In this document: positions 1 to 10,692 of the stretch, piece by piece | Layout: the number at the start of each line of letters is the position of its first letter | Numbering within the stretch: position 1 is the stretch's first letter | From: Trichaptum fuscoviolaceum | Taxonomy: Eukaryota; Basidiomycota; Agaricomycetes; Hymenochaetales; Trichaptaceae | Direction of reading: 5' to 3' | DNA length: 64,000 bases | Assembly: GCA_910574455.1 (NCBI GenBank) | Contig: CAJSYZ010000005.1 | Location: forward strand, 6,138,001-6,202,000 | The notes under the pieces: generated by a model | What the model was told of the DNA's origin: nothing | Database searches by the model: none | What the model saw: the letters and a program-made list of their open reading frames with translations, nothing else | Made by a program: the position numbers and the translations under genes

Positions 1-1527
1 GATAGAGATGAACAGCGAAACACACTTACTGGCCAATGCCCTCGGCGAATCCGCCGAATGCTGAAGTCATGGCGTTGACAGTAGAATTGTCCTCGAATAG
101 CGTGCGCGGGAGCAGCCAGGAAGCAGGTGCGAAGCTGTTGCCCATCGTCGCACCGCCAGTGTAGTTGAAGCCGATGACATTAACGGGGTCTAAGATGTTG
201 GCATCAAACCACTCGAAGAAGCCGGGGTACACGATCGAAGCATCTGTGGTCACATTAATCCCTGGAATTTGCTTGACCTGCTCCACCCATGTGCCCATCG
301 TAGCATTAGCAAAAGTTGCATTGCCGTTGGGGAGGAGGTACATTAAGGCGAAGAAGTTCGGACTGAAGGGGTAGTATCCAGACCAGCCTGCGTCCGCAAT
401 CGCGGGGAGAGCCTCGTGCCAGGAGTTCATAATAGGCGCAAATGATTCGTTCGCAAAAGTAGCCTCAAAGAAGTATGCATACAGGGGAGGGTTCGGGTGC
501 AGACGGAACGTGATGGAAGTGGCAATGCCGAAGTTTGGTCCTCCACCACCGCGAAGGGCCCAAAAGAGGTCAGTGTTCTGGTGTGCATTCGCGATGAGGT
601 AGTCACCAGTAGGGGTCACAACGTTGATCTGAAGAATATTATCGACACCGAGACCCAGGTGAGGCGAAAGGATGTTATGACCACCGCCGAGAGGCCATCC
701 ACCGCCAGCACCAACGCTGCCCTGTGGTCCGATTCCACCTGCAATCGTCAGGTTCTTGGTATTCACAAATTCATAGAGCTCTCCCCATTGAACACCAGGT
801 CCGATGGTAACAGCTAATTAAATTTCTCAGTTCGAGAACCTGTGACACACTAAAGTGTAAACATACCAGGGAAACCAGTTGCACTCCCGCCTTCAGGAGT
901 GAAGTCTGTTGTGAAGTTCATTCCACCCCAGAAATGGGTCCAAATGAGGAATGAATTAAAAGCAAAACCGCGCCCGAGGAAGTCATGTCTGCAAGATGGT
1001 TTCAGCTCATGTCTTCGCATATCAGTGTGACCTGTAGCTTACCCTGTGTTCTTGACTACAGTCTTCAGGTTATGCTTAAGAGCAAACCTGACTGCATTCT
1101 GGACGTCAGCAACTGTCGTTGCATTGACTCCGACGACCGGAACTCGGCCCTGATCGCACGTAGCTGTCTCCGTGGTATTGAATGGAGTACAGACCGCGGT
1201 TATGTTGTCGTTGGACTCCCATATCTGTGACATAGAGGCTCCAGGCTGGTCAGAGCGCCACAGGCCATCGAAGTAGTTCGCCTGAACTTCTGAGCACTCG
1301 GCTTGGTTGAATAGCGGGTCGTGGCATGGCGCGCCCACTGGGTGGACGGCAAACACAGGCTTTGAAAGAGTTTGCGACAGAGAGGCGAACTCCGACTGCG
1401 ACGGCCAGCAGCTCTGGTCTGCAGTGCACTTACAGGTCGCAGCGCGGCGCAGGACAGATGCGAAAGTAGAAAGGGGAGTGAAGGCTAAGGCAGCACACAC
1501 CGAAGCAAGAAGGGTTTTGGAAAACAT
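1..1527 (-). CDS. Secreted FAD-linked oxidase (BBE/VAO family), 3' end outside window
   Basis: The product should be a covalent flavoprotein oxidase exported to the cell surface or medium; its substrate cannot be told. The first ~23 residues form a signal peptide with hydrophobic core LLASVCAALAF. Exons fit at 1043-1527, 867-988 and 30-813, joined in phase by canonical introns, and a donor at position 29 shows that the gene continues beyond the window. Family marks are NTGHDFLGRG, whose His is the usual FAD attachment residue, the PP-loop motif GPGVQWGELY, and GGGWPLGGGHN followed by ALRGGGGPNFGI. Several NxS/T sites suit a secreted glycoprotein. The N-terminal ~70 residues have paired cysteines typical of secreted fungal members. 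The start is the first ATG before the signal peptide. Berberine-bridge-like carbohydrate or alcohol oxidase is the most likely subgroup. Confidence 0.88.
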
Positions 1528-2065
1528 GACGAGAACCAGTCTTGTACTGCCTCGAGGTCAATGTTTTCACAATGTTCATCTTCCCTTATGTTTTATACTC
1601 AAGTTTCCCGAACTTCGACTGCGCCTTTCGCTAACTGAGGAATTGCCGACTCAAACGATACTTGCGGCCGCCCCGACGACCGAGCTTTCCCTGGCAGGGT
1701 TGACTGAGAACAACTATGGCCAGACGTTGTTGGAGCTGAACATAGCATTTGTGATCTCCCCGCAGAGTCGAATACACCAGGAAATTTGAGGAGAGTAGGA
1801 AAACAGGGTAGCCATGATGGTGGTAAGGACACAAAGGTGTTCGACCAGTCCTACATCATTTTCCAGTGCCGGCTGTGCCGAAGATCTGTCGACTTTGCAT
1901 CTTCATGGATGATGCATCACTCTCCGCTGCCCGTAGTACTCCAGCACAAATCCCGTACATTCCGCACTCCTATCAATATCTCACAGAATACATGTAAAAA
2001 TCAGAATCAATCACAGAACAAATAACCGGACACATTTGCCACAACTGCTGCGGGCGCTGACTTCA
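1528..2065. other. Intergenic, promoter of the FAD oxidase and 3' flank of the Rae1 gene
   Basis: No exon with a convincing frame and splice sites was found. The stretch should hold the promoter of the leftward FAD oxidase and the 3' UTR of the next leftward gene. Confidence 0.4.
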
Positions 2066-3540
2066 TCACTTCCTTGGTGCCCTCCTCTTCACCTCCTCAT
2101 CCGTGCACGCATGCAGCATTATTTTGTTCGGATGTCCTTGCGTCATTCCGACATGTCCTTTATGCCAGTCGTACGATACTGCGTATGCGAAGAGTTTTCC
2201 GTCTTTGTTGAACGCTGTAGATGTTATGGGACCAGACGCGGGTTCCAAGCCTGGTTAATGCGATGAAAATGAGAGATAGACCATATAGCCGACAGCGAAG
2301 AACAAGCACTGACTCTTGAGGCGAGTACGCTGGTCCTTGTCCCATATACTAACTGTTCCATCCGATCCCGCAGTCGAGAAAGTGCCATGCACAGGGTGGA
2401 AATTTATGTCATTGACAGAGTACACGAGCGATTCATTCTTAATGTTTGGGGCTTTGTCCTTTCGGTGACATCTAAACGTGTAGCTTTGGCTGTATAGAAA
2501 CCGAAGTTCAGAGTTCAGCTGGGGAGAAATTGGTATACTAGATGGTAAGAACACTTGCCTCGCTGCCTTCTCTTCTACAAATCTTTTTGTGGTTTGAAAG
2601 CGCCTCGTTGCTCGCATGAATGGTTGATTCAATGAGTATTTTCGACGCACTGTATTCCAAGTCGACCCTCTATACTTCCTATCGCGTAGCCATCCGCAGA
2701 CGGGAAGCACGTAACGACCCGTGTTTGAAACTTCAACGGGGAAAGTTGTGTCTGAATGGAGAGATCACCAAGCATTATCTTCTGAAAGAGCAGCAAGTGT
2801 ATTACGTACCCGGAAAGGAGTTGTAGGATTCGTCAGGTTGTAAATCTGAACATGCCTGTCTGCTGTTGCGACTACCAGCAGAGGATAAGTGACATCCATA
2901 GAGTAACAGCGCTCTGGAAGAGCCACTGTTGCAATTGGGTTCGGGGCGCGCAAGTCCCAATACTGTAATGATGTTCCATCAGCATGATCAATTCAATTAC
3001 TTGGAAATAGTACTCGTAGTGTTTTGTCCCAGCTCCCCGTAGCTACAATTCCACCCTGAGGACTCTCAAACCAGCGAACACACTTGATTGGGCCGTCATG
3101 TTGTGCCACCTGTGCCGACTGTCCTGTTGTCAAATCAAACATGCGAGCAACATTATCCCCCCCTCCTGAAATAACCTTATTCCCTTCCTAGTGTACGTGT
3201 TTGTGTTAGTAAAAGAAAGAGAATAAGTTACATGTATTGCCACTCACCTTATTCCAACAAACATCCAGCACTGGTCCCTGATGCTGATACATTGCCTTTC
3301 CCACCGATTGTCCATTTTGTTGGTTAATGTCGTAGATGCGCACCTGTATTGCCTGTAAGGACAAGTAATCTCGAGGGCAGAGTATAAGCGTACTTCATTC
3401 TTCCAGCTTGCAACAGCAAGGTAGTCTGCAGCACTCGAAAACGAAATCGCGCTAATCGAGTCACCAGGTGGGTCGGACACCTCGATGTCTTTACCAGTCG
3501 GTTTCGTTTCCAGTGCTGCCGCTCTACCAAAGAATGCCAT
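2066..3540 (-). CDS. rae1: Rae1/Gle2-like mRNA export WD40 protein
   Basis: Rae1/Gle2 is a seven-bladed beta-propeller at the nuclear pore that binds Nup98-type nucleoporins and supports poly(A)+ RNA export. The first exon (start 3540) carries the family opening, [15 protein letters not shown] followed by [13 protein letters not shown]. Later exons give WD blades such as [20 protein letters not shown] at about 2395, and the last exon gives the diagnostic Rae1 C-terminus [21 protein letters not shown] canonical intron with donor GTCAGT joins the last two exons in phase and produces [15 protein letters not shown]. The coding sequence is cut by about seven short introns, and the product should be about 350 residues, usual for the family. 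Exact borders of the middle exons (2700-3240) were not all resolved. Another WD40 protein is unlikely given the termini. Confidence 0.87.
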
Positions 3541-4177
3541 TGTTTCCGTACTATGATATCAACAGCATTAGATCTAGTTGGCACTTTCTGTGAGCTTCAC
3601 TCACTCCGAGTCTGCGTAGAAACCTCAGGCTGATAATGTTTGTCGTGCGTCAAGCAGGCCGCAGTGACTTGAATGAATACACTTAGTTGATTATGTAATT
3701 CAACTTGAAGTTAAAGTTCTTCAAGTTGAAGTTGTCGCGGAGATTCAAATGCCACTACTAATCTTCCTTCGGTTCTTTACTCTCATGTTCAATTTTGCTG
3801 CACAGCCGATCATGCTTGTTTGTTCTAAATATCCGCGACAGCACACAGTGAGACATACCGTAACAAATATGACAGCTCTGACATCTAATATACTTCCGCT
3901 GAGCCTTAACGCTAAATAAGGCACATGCAAGTCGAACATCCTTCAGTCCGGACCCAAATCCAACCTTCGGATGTGTCTCCTCCAACTTGCGGCATTTTGA
4001 GACATAGTGATCTTTGGCGGAAACTCGTTCTTATTGTCGATCCTATAGTGCATGGAATGCTTATAAGGACTCTGATCAACAAGCATGGCAGCACTAATCT
4101 CCGCACTTGCCTTCTATCTTCCTCTGTTTTTCCAGCTTTCCCCTGCCAATCTCGAGATCTCCTAGTCTATCATCGCA
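3541..4177. other. Divergent promoter region between rae1 and kinase gene
   Basis: This stretch separates two divergently transcribed genes. It contains a small inverted motif, CTTGAAGTT/AACTTCAAG, around 3698-3732. No coding exon was supported. Confidence 0.35.
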
Positions 4178-5860
4178 ATGGCTCAAACAAAGTGCAAAGG
4201 ACACTCGTCGAACATCCCCCGCCTCAATGGTCGCATCATTAAAGGCGGCCAAAAGCATCCTGGAGTATATTGCCTCGAGAAAAACATCGGCCAAGGCACC
4301 TGGGGCGCAGTATACCGAGCTACCGCCCTCCACATCAGACCACGCACCAAGTTCGCCGTAAAATGCCTTACCACAAAGAACCTAAACCGCCATAGGATGT
4401 ACAGAATGGAAAGGGAGATTGAGATACAGGAATACTGCTATGAAGTTACTGGTGGTACCACCCTCCGATTACACGACTGGTTCCGCGACGACGAAGAACA
4501 ACTTCTCTATATCATCTCTGAATTCTGCCCCGAAGGCGACCTCCTGGATAAGATCGTCAAGTTCAACTACTTCGGAGACGATGAGCTGGTTCGAAATATT
4601 TGCGAACAGCTCCTCGATACTGTCGAAACAATGCACGAGAACGGCGTGTTTCATCGAGATCTCAAGCCCGAGAATATACTTTGCAAAGACGACGGAAAGA
4701 CTCTCCTTGTGGCAGACTTCGGTCTTTCAACATCCAGAGAGTACAACACTGATTTTTGTGTCGGATCTTCGTCTTACATGTGCCCGGGTAAGTTAATTTA
4801 CTTTTAATTTCTTTACAACTATTTACCCATCAAATTATTAGAGGTGCAAGGTCGGCCAAAAGTTGAAAGGACTACTAAATCATCGGTAAAAGAAAAACCG
4901 AACGTCGTATGCTCATCCAAAGCCGACATTTGGGCACTCGGTATCATCCTCTTCAATATCGCCGTGATTGAACTCCCCTGGCACAAAGCTCAACCCAGTG
5001 ACGAGATTTTCGGCGAGTATTTATTCCGCAATCGCGACATTCTCCTCAGCCGGAGCATGATCTCTGAAGAGTTCAACGATGTCCTGAAATCCATCTTCCG
5101 CGTCGACCCCATCTACCGTGCGTCGATCCCAGAGATACGTGCCGGCATACGCGCCATCAAGACATTTTACAACAAATCCGATCCAAGGTTTCAGAAACGC
5201 TATGAGCGTGCTCTCAAAGCCAGGGCAGTTACTGAGGAAGTCCGGAGAACACCCATCCTTTCCTCAAGCGAAATTAGTAACTCGGAGTCCAGCGTCTCGG
5301 CCTCTATCCCTTCTTTCGAAGCTGCAGTTCCTGTGGCCGTGGCTCCCCAGAATGTTGTGTCCAAGCAACTCGTTGTCACCAACCCGGACAACAAACCTGC
5401 AAAGCCTCCAACCCACTCATCAAAGGTCGCCCAGAACAACGTATTCGTGGATATCTCCAAATACACATTTACATTCGTGCACGGGGGTCTGAACAATGCG
5501 CCTGCTTTCTACAACTCATCTGATTCCTCCGACGGCCCCATCACTCCCGAGCAACCTGCAGCGGACGAAGGCGAGGTTGCTACTGCACTTGAAAACATCA
5601 ACGCCATCGCCAACCTCGATCTGACAGACGGACTATGTAAGGTTGCGATCGCGCTTCCACCACCAGTTTACGACCAGGGGCGAGCGCTTGCCTCTGACGA
5701 AGACGTCTGCGAAGAAACGAGGCAGGAGCAGAGCAACACAAAAGCAAAAACCACATTCAACATGATGAGCTCACCGGACCGCATGTCTATCGGGCAGCAT
5801 AGCCCAATGATCATCTCAAGTGTGGCACACCTGCTCAGATTTCCAGAAAATGTCTTATGA
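4178..5860 (+). CDS. Ser/Thr protein kinase, Ran1/Ksp1-like
   Basis: This is a soluble protein kinase of about 541 residues. It begins at 4178, with one 54-bp intron (4788-4841, donor GTAAGT, acceptor ATTAG) that splits the activation-segment codon for Pro-Glu. The kinase domain covers roughly residues 30-310. It has the glycine loop GQGTWGAVYRA, the ATP-binding Lys at 61 (FAVKCL), the catalytic loop HRDLKPEN (Asp160) and DFGLS (Asp179). The segment ends SSYMCPE, so the usual APE alanine is a cysteine. All catalytic residues are present, so it should be active. The C-terminal ~230 residues are Ser/Pro-rich and low in complexity. The loop sequences resemble fission-yeast Ran1/Pat1 and yeast Ksp1, which act in nutrient and meiosis signalling; that role is inferred here only. 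Confidence 0.85.
4788..4841 (+). other. Intron of kinase gene
   Basis: This 54-bp phase-1 intron has donor GTAAGT and acceptor TTATTAG. Removing it joins CCG-G to AG-GTG and restores the PE of the activation segment. Confidence 0.9.
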
Positions 5861-6269
5861 CTCCAGAGGTATGTTGGCTACTGCTTCCGTCTCTTATTCT
5901 GAGTTTACGTCGCTAATTATATTGTCATTAGGCCTTTCGGATCACGACGCAACTTCAGATTGGTTTCACGCATAGACCAACTTCTTCCCTCTTCAAGATA
6001 AACTTGAGGTAGCCATACTCTATCGGACATCGAACATTTCTATGTCGGACTTAACGTAGAATAGATTTGAACGAATGTGGACATTGCATATAATTATACC
6101 GCCAACAATTCGAATGTAAACTCTTTACCGTATCTTTCACAATCTAGAGCACTTGTATAGAAACTAAAACAAGGAATGGAAGTACTTCCTTTTCGCTAGC
6201 TTAGCAACAGTCACAAAATGTAGGAAGAGTCGGTCACTCGGAAGACTAAATGCTTTTGGTGACCCTGGT
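5861..6269. other. 3' flank of kinase gene
   Basis: A possible 3' UTR intron runs from GTATGTTGG at 5869 to an acceptor near 5931. Nothing else was recognised before the inverted-repeat element. Confidence 0.3.
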
Positions 6270-7269
6270 ATCATCACCGAACCGGCGGAAATCTTACGGA
6301 CACCTTACGGAATTCATAAGGCTTATGGTGCCTTGTAAGGACCTTGTAACCAGTGTGTAATCTTACAAGAATCATTATGATTGATTATAGGTTTTGTAAA
6401 AGCGTTTATGGTAATTAGAAGGTCTGAATAACATTTACAGTATATTATAAGGAAACTGCAAGACCGGTTTGACCCGGTTGTATTCAATTGCCGGTAATAT
6501 TACTAAGTGTAGCATGTGAAAACAACGTTAAATACAGCCGCAACCGTTCATCACATGTATGGCGCGTCGCTTTTCTCCCCCCGACTGTCTCTCTGTCTCT
6601 CTCTGTCTTGTCTCCTTAAAAACTTACCTGCCGCCTTCTTGCTCCCTATGCTTGTGCTGATGTCTGTCCCAAAGTCTACAATGTCTCTGAACAATCTGTC
6701 TCTGTGTCTCTGTGTCTCTTATGGGGTCTTGTGCTGTTGCGACTATGCTGTCTTGTGCTGTTGCGACTATGCTGTCTGGACTTCTGACTGTCTTTGGTCT
6801 AACTATTAGCTCAGAAAGTTTTCATCAAAGGTGAGTGGTAAAAAACATCTTTAAAATAGTGAAAGTGAGTGTTGGTCATTGGCTCAGGGTGTTTGGGGAG
6901 GAGGAGGGTGCGGTGAAGGACCTTGAAGGATGCTTGTTGACGACGGGCAAGCATGTTATTCTATTTTCTCGGCAGTGTAGTTTATGCCTTGTACATATTT
7001 GCTTATCATATGGATAATTTATTGCTTAATTTGAACATCTTATAAATATTATTAAGGCCTACTATGGATTGATATCATGTGTCTTGCATAGCCACATGAT
7101 AATGCTTATGGACACTTACAATGTCCTTACACACGTCTTACCATATGGCCGAGTGTCGTTATAAGAGAAAATTTCATTGTAAGGCTACATAAGGCTTATG
7201 AACTACTTACGAGGCGCTTGCGAGCGCATCACAAGACCCTCGTAAGATTTCCGCCAATTCCGTGATGAT
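6270..7269. mobile_element. Non-autonomous DNA element, ~1.0 kb, with long imperfect terminal inverted repeats
   Basis: The left end reads ATCATCACCGAACCGGCGGA and the right end, reversed, ATCATCACGGAATTGGCGGA. Both continue AATCTTACG, and the similarity goes on for about 90 bp through runs such as TTCATAAGGCTTATG. The middle is AT-rich with a CT-rich patch (6580-6800) and no transposase reading frame. GACCCT flanks both sides (6261-6266 and 7273-7278), so a 6-bp target duplication is possible, with the true ends two or three bases further out. I cannot assign a superfamily: the ends are not the TA/TTA class and no autonomous partner lies in the window. It sits downstream of the kinase gene. 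Confidence 0.75.
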
Positions 7270-7866
7270 CTGGACCCTATGTTCGATGCTATGACCCATG
7301 TGGTGCATGATAGATCACCTGCGATAGATTACAATTCCTATGCTTCATACATCCTACTCGCAGTATGATCCGTGTTTCAACTTAAAAACGATTGATGAAA
7401 TAATGTGCAGAAAAATAAAGATAAAATAAATAAAGCTAATACAGCAACGTAGCACGCTATTATAACTAAACATCAAGATAAATACAGAGATACCTGGGAG
7501 AGTCACAAGGTGCATAAATAATTTAAGGGCTGAATACATACAGCGGATTAGTCGACGATCAAACACATTCTATGCAAGGAAGAAATACAGACAAGAATAA
7601 AACTCGTGTTACTGCAGCCTGAGAGAGAGTAGAAGAATTGAGTAGGCGGGAGCTGGGGTCGAAGAACTGTTTTGCATATCATCCCCGTCCTAGTAGGTGT
7701 CGAATTGTGCGGCAACGCAAGGAAGGTTGAGAGGCTCGCCACATTCATAAGAAATCAAATTGATGTTTGCACCTAGTCACAATCGATATAGGGAGCGGGC
7801 GAGAAATATTGACGTCCACTAAACCTGTCATATACTGTGTTTTGCCGCTTCGAAGCGATTTTGACG
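7270..7866. other. AT-rich intergenic stretch
   Basis: This is the 3' flank of the leftward regulator gene. It is AT-rich and no supported gene was found on either strand. Confidence 0.35.
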
Positions 7867-9216
7867 TCAATATCCATCGGAGTAGCATTCGACATGTTGA
7901 TGGGAAGCGAGGCCGGAAACCTCTGACCCTGGAGTTGATTGATAGAGTGGCCATGAATATCCAATCGACCACTCTTCTTGCGGGGTTGAAAGAGGGTAGA
8001 TTCCTTCAGTTTGCGGAAGGAGAGAAAGCTGAAATGGTAATATCTCTCGGGCTAGCTCATCTGAGTCGGTAGGGAAATGTGATCGTGAGCGCTTGTGAGG
8101 ATGATTTCCGTTTGGCTGTATCTGCTTCTCCTCGAACGTTTGTGGGATACTAAGGGCAGGGTGCTGGGATAATTCGATCATAGCGAGGCTCGGATCACCG
8201 GAGTAAGAGAAATCTGTGCTAGAACTGAGCTGGTAAGATGCTTCCGGAAGTGGATGAGCGTCGGTGATCCTCCCATCCATACCGTGCAAGGCGCCCTGAG
8301 GTAACAGCTCGTTCATAGAGTAAAGAGGTGACGCATTTCCCGTATGAATCACCTCAGATCTGTGCTGGCTGTCCTCGTAGACAGGAGCGACGACTTGCGG
8401 TGCGTAGAATGCTGAGGGCTGGTTGTAGAGGTATTGCTGCGATGAGGAGTTATACAGCGGCTGTTGAAGGGGGCGGAAATCTACGACAGTCGACGCAGGA
8501 GACGGCATGACAAATACTGGACTTGTATCGGCTTGATAACGCACGTCAAAGGAATGTATTGGAGGAGAGATGATAACGGAGCGCGGGGACGGGGGCGCCG
8601 ATCCAGACAGGTTGGATTCAGAAAACGAGGGACTAGGGTGCACAAACTTCCCTTCCATTATACTCCGTGACGGTACAGTTGGAGACCGGAATGAATCGTA
8701 AGCTAGTTGTGGACGCTTCATATTTCCCAAGTACGGTAAGCCGTGAGGAGGAGCATCTGCTTTGCTCATTCGCGAGCAATGATCTAATGCAAACTCAACA
8801 AAATTGCTCGGCGAATGATTAAAAGCCCATACCATTTGGGAAGATGCATACGCCAGGAACGGGTCTGCGTCTGCGTATATGTTGTGGCTCAGCACACGTA
8901 CAAGATCGTCTGGTTTTGTGCGGCGTATACGTGCACTGACTATCATTAAGAATACAGCGACTGCAGGTTGGATTTGCGCCGTCGCACTGTATAGCAATCG
9001 GAGCAAGGTTAAAAAAGTCCCTATCATATATATAGTTTTAGTACACACCTTCTTTTGCGTACGGCGGCATTCATCACATGCGTGCTTCGTGCGCGAGCGC
9101 TTTGTCCTGCTAGAACCAGAGCTTCTGTCCCGGGAAGGAGCAGAGGCCAACGCTTCGGCGTCGGAGGTGTGGGGAGGTGTAGAGGGTGTGATAGCGTTCT
9201 CGGGTTGAGCATCCAT
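7867..9216 (-). CDS. Zn2Cys6 transcription factor
   Basis: This is a nuclear DNA-binding regulator of the fungal binuclear zinc cluster class, about 410 residues long. Removing a 62-bp intron (8987-9048, donor GTGTGT) joins HACDECRRTQKK to CDGANPTCSRC. The result is a perfect CX2CX6CX6CX2CX6C cluster near residue 48, preceded by a basic Ser/Arg nuclear-localisation-like stretch. A second intron at 8784-8832 (49 bp) would restore the frame of the long downstream exon. Alternatively that stretch is coding and the shift lies elsewhere, so residues just after the cluster are uncertain. The rest is Pro/Ser-rich without a fungal_trans domain, as in short basidiomycete zinc-cluster proteins. The target genes are unknown. 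Confidence 0.75.
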   Translation of the reverse strand: MDAQPENAITPSTPPHTSDAEALASAPSRDRSSGSSRTKRSRTKHACDECRRTQKKVCTKTIYMIGTFLTLLRLLYSATAQIQPAVAVFLMIVSARIRRTKPDDLVRVLSHNIYADADPFLAYASSQMVWAFNHSPSNFVEFALDHCSRMSKADAPPHGLPYLGNMKRPQLAYDSFRSPTVPSRSIMEGKFVHPSPSFSESNLSGSAPPSPRSVIISPPIHSFDVRYQADTSPVFVMPSPASTVVDFRPLQQPLYNSSSQQYLYNQPSAFYAPQVVAPVYEDSQHRSEVIHTGNASPLYSMNELLPQGALHGMDGRITDAHPLPEASYQLSSSTDFSYSGDPSLAMIELSQHPALSIPQTFEEKQIQPNGNHPHKRSRSHFPTDSDELAREILPFQLSLLPQTEGIYPLSTPQEEWSIGYSWPLYQSTPGSEVSGLASHQHVECYSDGY

Positions 9217-10168
9217 AGCACAATTTCGGGTCGAGTATTCGAACGAGAAGATAAGACGAGCACTGTAGCAGAAGATGGAGTCGAAGGGTGTGTCGTCAGT
9301 CTCCTTGCACTATATAAATGTGCGATCGAGGGAGTTGGATGAGACGGAGTGGAGCAATGGCTTGAATGAGCCAAATGACTTATGTATTCAATATATTAGG
9401 CCGATCAAGATGTTTCTGTAAAGAAGCGGAACAGAGATTGCCATCGACTTCAGGCCGAGCACTTTCTCTGAAATAGAATACATCAGGGTTCAAGTTCGAG
9501 ATGAACTACGTGACCAGTTATCTGGCTCAGATACACTGTATTATCGATTATGTAACTTGAATCGAGGTACCTGCACTAACAGTCGTCACAGCTTTAGTCG
9601 GAGATATGTAGTCCTCCCAATTGTTGACTGTAGTTCAACTGCAGCGGAACCGAGATTCGACATACTGAAAGGATATACTCGAGGCGGACAGCTTGAAGGA
9701 TACGAGTCTCTTTGAATTATGTCTATGCATGTGTGCCTCGCAGCTCACGCTTCCACACAACAGACGATCCACAACCATTCGAATGACATTCAAGATTTCT
9801 TTGACGTACAACGAGGGCCCGGGGGTGATATCTTATCGGAGTTGGAAGATATCGTTCATTGAATAATTAACTTCTAGTTGAACGTAAAAATTGGTAAATA
9901 TAAAAAGTGTGTGATTAAGTTGGGAAGGAAGGGGGGGAGGGGGGGGGTTCAGCACAGTGACATCTGGTATTCGAATAGTAGGTACACGCACAGGGCTTCA
10001 AGTTTAGCGAAATTGAACCGTTATTGGATGATTTCCCATAGGAATTTAGAACCTTTCAGAAATTACTGCTTTGCGAACTGGACTCGACATACATGCATGG
10101 TTCTTTCCTTGTTGTTTGATTAACAATGGTGGCCGCCGTCTAAAGAAATGAGGTGAGGTAAAGAGCTT
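9217..10168. other. Intergenic, with a G-rich tract at 9922-9948
   Basis: No gene was found. Positions 9922-9948 contain runs of 3, 7 and 9 guanines on the plus strand, which could form a G-quadruplex. The region lies upstream of the leftward zinc-cluster gene. Confidence 0.35.
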
Positions 10169-10458
10169 TCAGTCACTGGCCGAGCGGAGGTTCATGGTTA
10201 TTGCAAATTCAGCAGTTCCGGAGCGCCGAGCCCTTTGATCCGAATACCCTAAACTAGAAGAATGAAATCGGCGTCGGGGAAATCTGGACTCACAAACTAC
10301 CTCGGCGGAAGCTGCTGCGGAGAGAATTGCCCGTAGGTCGGCTGGATTCCCCTTTTGCATGCATTGCGGCTCGCCTTAGTTGAGAGCGCATCTTCACATC
10401 GAATGCATGATGCGTCTCGATCGCACAGTCGAAACGTTGAAATACATTTTCCGCACAT
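10169..10458 (-). CDS. Possible small cysteine-rich protein (two exons)
   Basis: Starting at the ATG at 10458, the frame gives MCGKC, then cysteines spaced CX2CX6CX5CX2CX12C. This resembles, but does not match, a Zn2Cys6 cluster, because the basic residues usual after the second cysteine are missing. A canonical intron of about 53 bp (donor GTAGTTTG, acceptor TTCTAG) joins it in phase to LGYSDQRARRSGTAEFAI and a stop at 10169. The product would be about 80 residues. A TATATAA-like box lies roughly 90 bp upstream. It could instead be the last exons of the gene that ends at 10693. No family was recognised, and the call rests only on frame and splice consistency. Confidence 0.3.
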
Positions 10459-10692
10459 GTCAGCGTCAGCAATGAGAGAATATACTTCCAGGTGCACGAT
10501 ATGCTGCGCAACTTATAATCAGACAGGTGGAATGCTCGCGAAGTGGTAATTATATAGCCAGATATGGCCTGTTCTGTGGCGTTAGGCTACCTGCAGATCA
10601 ATTTTTAATTTAATTATACCTCCGAGTGACATGTTGCCCTTTGTGATCCCTGACTTTCGGTTCGTAAGGCTTCTTAGAGAGGGCGTCCAGAG

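Noticed and set aside
6516..6809. 97-residue plus-strand open frame
   Set aside because: It lies in the CT-rich core of the inverted-repeat element, is a low-complexity Leu/Ser/Cys run and has no support as a gene.
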